From CAYNTC01 sp964432925 (GTDB taxonomy: Bacteria; Planctomycetota; Phycisphaerae; Sedimentisphaerales; Anaerobacaceae), in NCBI GenBank assembly GCA_964432925.1, contig CAYSPM010000088.1, positions 1 to 11,681 of the forward strand: 11,681 bases of DNA, read 5' to 3'. Shown in pieces: positions 6,870 to 11,681 of this stretch. How positions within the stretch are numbered: position 1 is the first letter of the stretch; each line of letters starts with the position of its first letter. Made by a program: the position numbers and the translations under genes. The notes under the pieces were generated by a model that was not told where the DNA came from, searched no databases, and was given only the letters and a program-made list of their open reading frames with translations.

Positions 6870-6870
6870 T
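6803..6870. repeat. Degenerate 14-bp tandem repeat (CAATACGATATACT)
   Basis: The 14-mer CAATACGATATACT occurs twice perfectly (6833-6846 and 6847-6860). It starts a third time (6861-6868) before diverging. Upstream, 6803-6832 consists of degenerate versions built from CAATACG and ATATACG words. The array ends at the stop codon of the TIGR04137 gene (6870-6872). It resembles a slipped-strand minisatellite or the core of a dispersed intergenic repeat. Confidence 0.85.
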
Positions 6871-7118
6871 TAAGCTTCTTTCTCTTTTGTCTCTTCCGTT
6901 TCGGCGGTAGGCACAGCTTCGGCCGCTGTGGCTAGAGCTTCTTTGGCCTTGCGGCCGGCGTGACTCTTGCGATGGGCCACCTTGGGTAGACCTATCACAG
7001 AGTTGCCCTCCGTCCAGCGTTCTTCATCCTTTAACTGCTCGATACGCTCAGCTCGCGAGAGAACATTTCGATGCCTGGTTAAGGCACCTTTTACTTTCAA
7101 AGAACGATCAATGGACAT
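6870..7118 (-). CDS. Small basic protein of the PVC group (TIGR04137 type)
   Basis: An 82-aa highly basic protein. Its first about 60 residues match the small basic protein family TIGR04137: SIDRSLKVKGALTRHRNVL, SRAERIEQLKDE, then SVIGLPKVAHRK. This family is essentially confined to Planctomycetes, Verrucomicrobia, Chlamydiae and relatives, and has been discussed as a nucleic-acid- or ribosome-associated protein. Its molecular job is not established. The last about 25 residues are an Ala/Glu/Thr-rich low-complexity tail (ATAAEAVPTAETEETKEKEA), probably disordered. AGGAGA (7127-7132) sits 8 nt before the ATG, supporting the start. It follows the SPOR-like membrane protein gene by 17 nt and is almost certainly in the same transcript. 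The stop codon touches a tandem repeat. This gene is the strongest taxonomic marker in the window. Confidence 0.9.
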   Translation of the reverse strand: MSIDRSLKVKGALTRHRNVLSRAERIEQLKDEERWTEGNSVIGLPKVAHRKSHAGRKAKEALATAAEAVPTAETEETKEKEA

Positions 7119-7135
7119 TCAGCGTTTCTCCTGAA

Positions 7136-7876
7136 CTAATTTTCAAATTTCATGCCGTATGCGTCGTGAAACGGCTCTGTACCAAAAGTCTCATAGCCCG
7201 CTGGCGCTTTATAATTAACACCGAGCTGGATTATCTTTTGCTTTGCAAAATAGCCATTTGTACCGTTTTTTTCCGGATTGTCGTATGTATCCTTCGTAAT
7301 CAAAAAGTACCAGCCACCCTGCTGAAAAATTTCGGTCTCGATTCCATAACCGGCAAAATACTGCTGGACCGGAACCAAATCCGAGCGTTGTTGATACTGA
7401 ACCAGAACAATCACATGGTCGCCCTTTGTTTCGGTTGAATCGGCCCCGCCGGCAGCAGGCGGTAATGCTCGCGTTGGTGTAGGGACGGGAGCCATGCGTG
7501 CCGATGCTCGGTCGGCTACATTTATCTCATCCGCTTCTCGCATACCTGGGGTGGGATTGTTTGCCCTCTGGTTAATCTGGCCCAGACGAAATGCTACTAA
7601 AATGATAAGTATTAGGCCGAGCAGCAGTGCTATTGCAAGCTGATAAGGTATTGAAATCTCGATTCGGCCGGCATTGAGCTGAAAGAGCCTAGGAGTTCTG
7701 CGCCATCCGGCTTTACGAGTGGACAATGACGTATCTTGTTTGGCGATGGTCGGTTGCTGGATACGCTTTGACTCTTTAGAGCGTAGAGGCTCCACGGCCT
7801 TACCCTTACCCGGCTTGGGGGGGCTTTTGCTCATCACTTCATAAAGTGCCTTTTTTCCGCGACGATAACGCGCCAT
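7136..7876 (-). CDS. Single-pass membrane protein with SPOR-like C-terminal domain
   Basis: A 246-aa protein from ATG 7876. A TTG eight codons upstream (7900) is open, but it has no Shine-Dalgarno and would add residues before the basic motif, so I prefer the ATG. Order: a cytoplasmic basic N-terminus (ARYRRGKKALYEVMSK, 2-17), a Lys/Ser/Pro-rich linker, FQLNAGRIEISIPYQ (65-79), one transmembrane helix of about 19 residues (79-97), and a Pro/Ala-rich linker (105-150). It ends in an about 90-aa domain beginning HVIVLVQYQQRSDLVPVQQYF. The beta-alpha-beta pattern, with GIETEIFQQGGWYFLIT, is like that of SPOR (peptidoglycan-binding) domains. This places the C-terminal domain outside the inner membrane. 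It looks like a conserved phycisphaeral protein of unknown role, possibly in envelope or division. It is the first gene of a two-gene operon with the TIGR04137 protein. Confidence 0.75.
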   Translation of the reverse strand: MARYRRGKKALYEVMSKSPPKPGKGKAVEPLRSKESKRIQQPTIAKQDTSLSTRKAGWRRTPRLFQLNAGRIEISIPYQLAIALLLGLILIILVAFRLGQINQRANNPTPGMREADEINVADRASARMAPVPTPTRALPPAAGGADSTETKGDHVIVLVQYQQRSDLVPVQQYFAGYGIETEIFQQGGWYFLITKDTYDNPEKNGTNGYFAKQKIIQLGVNYKAPAGYETFGTEPFHDAYGMKFEN

Positions 7877-7945
7877 AATCAAACCAGCCGTAATACACAA
7901 AAAAATTTTAGCTACAGGTTCTAATCTAAGGATCGCCCTGCTAGT

Positions 7946-7974
7946 GAAGTACGACCCAAAGATAACTTTGTCAA
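7946..7974 (-). promoter_or_regulatory. Weak candidate promoter of the SPOR-like/TIGR04137 operon
   Basis: On the minus strand a perfect -35 hexamer TTGACA (7974-7969) is followed at 17 nt by TACTTC (7951-7946). The latter is a poor -10. The -35 match and its position about 70 nt before the ATG at 7876 are suggestive only. Confidence 0.25.
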
Positions 7975-8203
7975 GTTTTTACAATATTTCAAAGGGAATT
8001 TCAACGAGAAACTTCAAGATCATAGCAGCACAAAATCAAACCGTTTGCTCTATATGGAGACACTGGGCTGTGTGAGTACCTTCAGAGCGAATTGTCGGAC
8101 AAAGGGTTGAGTACAGCCTAAAACGTGACAAAAACAAGATTCTACTGATTTCGAGCTGGATTGAAGGCAAAATTGGCTTGACAAAACGACTTTAAGCAAT
8201 TAT

Positions 8204-8233
8204 TTGAAAGGTTTTTGGTGTTAAATATACAAT
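8204..8233 (+). promoter_or_regulatory. Candidate promoter of the rpmF-plsX-fabH-fabD operon
   Basis: TTGAAA (8204-8209) and TACAAT (8228-8233) are 18 nt apart, each matching 5 of 6 sigma70 consensus bases. They lie about 45 nt before the rpmF ATG at 8279, a sensible leader length. Confidence 0.5.
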
Positions 8234-8278
8234 ACTTAGGCATCTTTTGTTTGGGTGCAATCTATTAGGTTTTAGAGA

Positions 8279-8467
8279 ATGTTACCAGCTAAGAAAACAA
8301 GTAAAAGCAGAACACGGACGCGGCGAAGTCATCATCGATTGAGAGCTGTAAATTACTCGCTGTGCCCGAAATGCGACCAGGCTAAGTTGCCGCACACAGC
8401 GTGTTCGAATTGTGGTTACGTGAATCGCAATATAACGTTGAAGCTCGGCAAGGAGGAAAGCAGCTAA
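8279..8467 (+). CDS. rpmF: 50S ribosomal protein L32 (bL32)
   Basis: A 62-aa basic protein with the bL32 hallmarks: the N-terminal LPAKKTSKSRTRTRRSHHR and a zinc ribbon with Cys29/Cys32 (CPKC) and Cys42/Cys45 (CSNC), followed by GYVNR. It binds 23S rRNA in the large subunit. All four cysteines are kept, so this is the zinc-containing form. The position directly before plsX is the conserved arrangement that couples ribosome and membrane synthesis in many bacteria. The start is fixed by the family N-terminus; only a weak TTAGG lies upstream. Four nucleotides separate its stop from the plsX start. Confidence 0.95.
   Translation: MLPAKKTSKSRTRTRRSHHRLRAVNYSLCPKCDQAKLPHTACSNCGYVNRNITLKLGKEESS
8451..8456 (+). 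promoter_or_regulatory. Strong Shine-Dalgarno for plsX lying inside rpmF
   Basis: AGGAGG sits in the last codons of rpmF, 15 nt before the plsX ATG at 8472. That is longer than the usual 5-9 nt. The spacer contains the rpmF stop and an A-rich run. The plsX start itself is secure because the protein begins with the family motif. Ribosomes ending on rpmF would be well placed to restart. Confidence 0.55.
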
Positions 8468-8471
8468 AAAA

Positions 8472-9494
8472 ATGCGAATAGCGATTGACGCAATGGGTGG
8501 CGATAACGCACCAGAGGCGATTATCGCTGGTGCGTTGGAGTCAATTGAGCTGCTGGATAAGAACGATGAGGTGATGCTCGTCGGGCCAAAGGAAAGCATA
8601 GAGTTGCGACTTTCTGAGCTTAGGTATCGGAAAGATGCGGTCACTGTGGTTGATGCTCCTGACGTTATAGGCATGGACGAAGCACCGATAGAGAGTCTGC
8701 GGAAAAATCCGAAGAGTTCGATCGCAGTCATCGCCAAACTGGCCAAAAGAGACCAGGCCGATGCGGTGATCTCAGCCGGCAATACAGGCGCATGCGTTGC
8801 CGCTTTTCAGATGAGGATGAGAAACCTTCCAGGGGTTAATCGTCCAGGAATAGCGATTGTTTTCCCAACGATTGAGGGGCCAGTGACAATATGCGATGTG
8901 GGGGCAAATATCGCGTGCAAACCAATAAATCTTTATCAGTATGGTGTGATGGCGAGCCTATACTCGACACACCTATTAGGGATTGAGAACCCACGGGTCG
9001 GTCTGATGAGCATTGGCCAGGAGGACGCTAAAGGCAACGAAATCATAAGGAGGACACGGGAGCTAATAAAGGCGGACAAACATTTGAATTTTGTCGGCAA
9101 TATCGAGGGCAGAGATATCTTCAAGGGAATTTGTGACGTTGCCATATGCGATGGCTTTGTTGGCAATGTGGTCTTGAAGCTGACAGAAGGTCTGGTTGAT
9201 AGCCTGTTTAGGGCGATAAAATACGAGCTTATGCAGGAGAAGATGCGGCTTGCGCTGAAGTTCGGGCCGATCATAAAAAGAATTTACAAGAAGTATGACT
9301 ATAATGAGTACGGCGGCGCGCTGCTATTAGGCGTTAATGGGACGGCGCTAATTTGCCACGGCTCAAGCGAGAGCAGGACGATACAAAACGCTATTGTTGC
9401 CTCTAAAAAATACCATACACAAAGGATAAATGAAAAGATCATAGATCGTCTCTCCGAAACTTGCGTAAGGACAACTGATGCACAAACCAATTAA
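8472..9494 (+). CDS. plsX: Phosphate acyltransferase PlsX
   Basis: A 340-aa peripheral membrane enzyme that converts acyl-ACP and inorganic phosphate into acyl-phosphate, the acyl donor that PlsY uses to make lysophosphatidate. The family motifs are complete: RIAIDAMGGDNAP at the start, SAGNTGA (101-107), CDVGAN (141-146), GNIEGRDIF (209-217) and CDGFVGNVVLK (226-236). Length is normal. It lies 4 nt after rpmF, and its last 17 nt overlap the start of fabH in another frame, so translation of the two is likely coupled. It links fatty-acid elongation made by the downstream genes to phospholipid synthesis. Confidence 0.97.
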   Translation: MRIAIDAMGGDNAPEAIIAGALESIELLDKNDEVMLVGPKESIELRLSELRYRKDAVTVVDAPDVIGMDEAPIESLRKNPKSSIAVIAKLAKRDQADAVISAGNTGACVAAFQMRMRNLPGVNRPGIAIVFPTIEGPVTICDVGANIACKPINLYQYGVMASLYSTHLLGIENPRVGLMSIGQEDAKGNEIIRRTRELIKADKHLNFVGNIEGRDIFKGICDVAICDGFVGNVVLKLTEGLVDSLFRAIKYELMQEKMRLALKFGPIIKRIYKKYDYNEYGGALLLGVNGTALICHGSSESRTIQNAIVASKKYHTQRINEKIIDRLSETCVRTTDAQTN

Positions 9495-10491
9495 GGATTG
9501 CCCCCCCACCTATCGCGCAGTAATCACAGGAACCGGTTCTTTTATGCCAGCAAAGTTGCTAACTAACGATGATTTAGCAAAGATGGTTGACACAACAGAC
9601 GAGTGGATCACGACCCGCACCGGCATTAAAGTCCGACATGTGACAACCGATGACGAGAGTACGGCTTTTCTGGCCACAGAGGCGGCCGGAAGAGCGCTTG
9701 CAGATGCCAATGTCAACGCGAGTGAGGTTGAGCTTATCATTGTGGCCACAGTGACACCTGAGATGGTTTTTCCATCGACGGCGTCCTTTGTACAGCGCAA
9801 TCTTGGTGCAAAAAAGGCATGGGTGTTCGATATTGAGTCTGCCTGCAGCGGCTTTATTTATAGTTTATATATCGTGCAGCAGTTCATAGAGAACGGTCGA
9901 ATCAACAATGCTCTTGTAATAGGCGCCGAGACTCTGACCAAGATTACCAACTGGAAGGACCGTACGAGTTGCATTCTTTTCGGGGATGGTGCCGGTGCGG
10001 TGGTGGTTGAACGAAGAAGTGACGGAAGTAGAGGAATCATATACAGCACTTCAGGTTCGGACGGCGACCACTGGGAAGCATTGAATTGCCAGGCGTATGG
10101 TTCTCGCAATCCTGCAGCCAAAGCGCTGGACGATCCTAATAAAATCTACATGGAAATCAAAGGCAGAGAAGTATATCAACAGGCTGTTCGTCGGATTGTC
10201 GAGTCCGTTGCTAACTGCATGGAGCATTGCGGGTTGACGGTTGATGACATTAGCATGGTAATTTCACATCAGATGAATGCAAGGATTATAGAATCAGCAG
10301 CAAAGCGGCTGAATCTGCCGAGCGAGAAGGTCTATATGAATATCGCAGAGTATGGAAATACGTCGGCGGCTTCAGTGCCGATTGCATTTGATGAGTGCGT
10401 TAAAAAAGGTAAGGTCAAGAAAGGAGACATCGTTATCTTCGTGGCTTTTGGTGCGGGACTTACCTGGGGAGCTAATGTGATTGAGTTATAA
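9478..10491 (+). CDS. fabH: Beta-ketoacyl-ACP synthase III
   Basis: A 337-aa thiolase-fold enzyme that condenses acetyl-CoA (or another short acyl-CoA) with malonyl-ACP to start fatty-acid chains. The catalytic triad is visible: Cys123 in ESACSGF, His264 in SHQMNARI and Asn294 in YGNTSAASV. GDGAGAVVV (169-177) and the C-terminal FGAGLTWG are also present. The usual HQANxRI reads HQMNARI here, a mild variation beside the active-site His. The N-terminus (MHKPIKDCPPTYRA) is about ten residues longer than in E. coli FabH. The ATG at 9478 overlaps plsX by 17 nt, and a later start is not excluded, since the conserved region begins around residue 14 (AVITGTG). Branched- or straight-chain primer preference cannot be judged from sequence alone. 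Confidence 0.97.
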   Translation: MHKPIKDCPPTYRAVITGTGSFMPAKLLTNDDLAKMVDTTDEWITTRTGIKVRHVTTDDESTAFLATEAAGRALADANVNASEVELIIVATVTPEMVFPSTASFVQRNLGAKKAWVFDIESACSGFIYSLYIVQQFIENGRINNALVIGAETLTKITNWKDRTSCILFGDGAGAVVVERRSDGSRGIIYSTSGSDGDHWEALNCQAYGSRNPAAKALDDPNKIYMEIKGREVYQQAVRRIVESVANCMEHCGLTVDDISMVISHQMNARIIESAAKRLNLPSEKVYMNIAEYGNTSAASVPIAFDECVKKGKVKKGDIVIFVAFGAGLTWGANVIEL

Positions 10492-10542
10492 GTCCATCAA
10501 AAAAGACTTGCGAAGTGGAAGTTTGATAGGAATATACGGAAT

Positions 10543-11487
10543 ATGAGGTGCGCATTTTTATTCCCAGGTCAGGGTGCTCAAGTTGTGGGGATGGGAGCAG
10601 ACATTGCCAAGGCTTCTGCCGAGGCGAGTGAAATCTTCGAGAAGGCAGATGAGATTGCTGGCTTCAAGCTTAGCAATATCTGCTTCGAAGGGCCGGCTGA
10701 ACAACTTAACAGCACGACGATTTCACAGCCAGCGATTTTTGTGACGTCGGCAGCCGTACTGGAGGTTCTGAGGAAGAGCCCGGCGACGAATGCTCTTCGA
10801 GCAAACGTAACGGCGGGACTAAGTCTGGGCGAATATACGGCTCTTTATGCGGCTGGTATCATTAGTTTTGAGGACGCGCTTACTCTTGTAAAGAAACGTG
10901 GCGAAGCAATGCAGGCAGCGGCTGATGCCACTGAGGGCGCTATGGTTAGTATTATTGGGCTTGACGAAGAGAAGGTGCGATGGCTTTGTGAGGAAGCGAG
11001 TGAGGGCGAGCTGTTAGTGCCGGTAAATTTCAATTGTCCTGGGCAAATCGTCGTCAGCGGTAGTAAAGCCGCCTGTAAAAGAGCGAAAGAGCTCGCGACA
11101 AAGTATGGTGCTATTAAAGCTGTTCGCCTTGATGTCGCCGGTGCATTTCATACGGAAATGATGTCAAGTGCGGCTGAAATCCTTAAAAAAGCGCTGGCGA
11201 ACTGTGAAATAGCGGATCCAACTGACACAAAGGTTATAGCTAATATTACTGCCAGGTACTACAATAACGCCGATGAAATCCGAACTGGGCTCGAAAAGCA
11301 GTTGACCAGCCCGATTCTTTGGCAGAAATGTATGGAGAAACTTTTAGCTGACGGAGTTGAAGAGTTTTACGAAATCGGCCCTGGAAGAGTTCTAACCGGC
11401 CTTATGAAAAGAATCAGCAGAAAAACACAAATAATAAATATAAACAATCTGCAGACCTTGAACGAGGTTTCAAGACAGTTTGTTTAG
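10543..11487 (+). CDS. fabD: Malonyl-CoA:ACP transacylase
   Basis: A 314-aa cytoplasmic enzyme that moves malonyl from CoA to acyl carrier protein, supplying FabH and the elongating synthases. Visible motifs are FPGQGAQ (7-13, oxyanion loop), the nucleophile Ser94 in GLSLGEY (the GHSxGE block with Leu in place of His, a known variant), Arg119 in KKRGEAM (binds the malonyl carboxylate) and His203 in AGAFHTEMM, completing the Ser-His pair. The C-terminal block EIGPGRVLTGLMKRI is intact and the length is typical. It starts 51 nt after fabH with a modest TAGGA upstream. Transcription ends at once: the terminator stem includes the last two bases of the TAG stop, so fabG and acpP, which often follow, are not in this operon. 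Confidence 0.97.
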   Translation: MRCAFLFPGQGAQVVGMGADIAKASAEASEIFEKADEIAGFKLSNICFEGPAEQLNSTTISQPAIFVTSAAVLEVLRKSPATNALRANVTAGLSLGEYTALYAAGIISFEDALTLVKKRGEAMQAAADATEGAMVSIIGLDEEKVRWLCEEASEGELLVPVNFNCPGQIVVSGSKAACKRAKELATKYGAIKAVRLDVAGAFHTEMMSSAAEILKKALANCEIADPTDTKVIANITARYYNNADEIRTGLEKQLTSPILWQKCMEKLLADGVEEFYEIGPGRVLTGLMKRISRKTQIININNLQTLNEVSRQFV

Positions 11488-11520
11488 CCCCCGGACCCGT
11501 GTCGGGGGGCTTTTATTTTA
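11486..11520 (+). terminator. Strong intrinsic terminator overlapping the fabD stop
   Basis: AGCCCCC (11486-11492) pairs with GGGGGCT (11505-11511). After a single G-G mismatch, GAC (11494-11496) pairs with GTC (11501-11503), leaving the loop CCGT. A T-rich tract (TTTTATTTTA) follows. The first two stem bases belong to the fabD TAG codon. Confidence 0.93.
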
Positions 11521-11545
11521 CCAGGGCCTGTGCCGGGGATCAGCT

Positions 11546-11590
11546 GTGCTGAGCTTGCCTGTGCTGAGCGTACCTGTGGTGAGCCTGCCG
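11546..11590. repeat. Three 15-bp degenerate tandem repeats after the fab operon
   Basis: Units 11546-11560, 11561-11575 and 11576-11590 share the pattern GTGSTGAGCxTxCCK; the first two differ at only two positions. The third is followed by AATCTAGTCGAAGGATT, giving a TGCCGAA...TCGAAGG ending like widespread intergenic repeats of the GAGCxTGxCGAA type. No gene is visible between the terminator and the window end. Confidence 0.75.
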
Positions 11591-11681
11591 AATCTAGTCG
11601 AAGGATTAGAATTTCGGATTTACACGAATATATCTTCCGGAATACTCATTTTAATTTACCGCGTTATCCACCCGACGTTAT

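Larger units (their letters stand above)
7877..8278. other. 402-bp divergent intergenic region
   Basis: This region separates the minus-strand SPOR-like operon from the plus-strand rpmF-plsX-fabH-fabD operon and must contain both promoters. The candidate plus promoter is at 8204-8233 and a weak minus candidate is at 7946-7974. A second plus-strand TTGACA at 8178-8183 has only a poor partner (TATTTG, 17 nt on). I see no gene, strong hairpin or riboswitch-like structure in the remainder. Confidence 0.6.

Noticed and set aside
7877..7900. TTG start eight codons upstream for the SPOR-like protein
   Set aside because: No ribosome-binding site; the basic ARYRRGKK motif fits the N-terminus beginning at ATG 7876.
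8178..8206. TTGACA-17-TATTTG as the rpmF promoter
   Set aside because: The -10 matches only 3 of 6 bases; the pair at 8204-8233 is better and closer to the start.
8282..8782. 166-codon minus-strand frame over rpmF and plsX
   Set aside because: Antisense shadow of two unmistakable conserved genes; Ser/Ala-rich translation.

Overview
The window looks like part of a metagenome-derived scaffold from the Planctomycetota, most likely class Phycisphaerae (inference). Three things support this. There is an 82-aa small basic protein of the TIGR04137 type, a family known from the Planctomycetes-Verrucomicrobia-Chlamydiae group. There is a solitary prepilin-like protein with an H-X9-DG-type tail, abundant in Planctomycetota. 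There is also an aminotransferase whose start (SGIRKVFALA, then SIGQPDFDVP) resembles planctomycete homologues. A run of exactly 100 N at 3060-3159 marks a scaffold join. No rRNA, tRNA or CRISPR array is visible.

Layout, left to right. Positions 1-2528 (minus): an Na+/phosphate-symporter-like protein with a PhoU tail, followed 43 nt downstream by an NfeD/ClpP-class membrane serine protease that runs off the left edge. Positions 2730-3524 (minus): a class I/II PLP aminotransferase interrupted by the N run, ending just before a perfect hairpin. Positions 3566-3649 (minus): a 27-codon remnant homologous to the start of that same aminotransferase. Positions 3646-5561 (minus): a two-gene cassette with its own consensus-like promoter, made of a DUF3696-type AAA/ABC ATPase and a PIN-domain nuclease joined by a 4-nt ATGA overlap. 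The PIN stop overlaps the remnant's ATG in the same way. Positions 5754-6509 (minus): the prepilin-like protein. Positions 6510-6869: non-coding, with a 14-bp tandem repeat that reaches the stop of the next gene. Positions 6870-7876 (minus): a single-pass membrane protein with a SPOR-like C-terminus and the TIGR04137 protein, co-transcribed. Positions 7877-8278: a divergent promoter region. Positions 8279-11487 (plus): rpmF-plsX-fabH-fabD, the ribosomal protein L32 plus fatty-acid/phospholipid initiation operon, ending in a strong intrinsic terminator built on the fabD stop codon. Beyond it lie short degenerate tandem repeats.

The right half is core metabolism: PlsX makes acyl-phosphate for phospholipid synthesis, FabD makes malonyl-ACP and FabH performs the first condensation. 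The left half is accessory in character. The most interesting locus is the ATPase-PIN pair. Its layout (SMC/OLD-like ATPase sensor plus nuclease effector, translationally coupled, AT-richer in places than its neighbours, next to a gene remnant) resembles known two-gene anti-phage systems such as Septu or PARIS, but the ATPase-PIN combination is not one I can name. A defence role is inference only.
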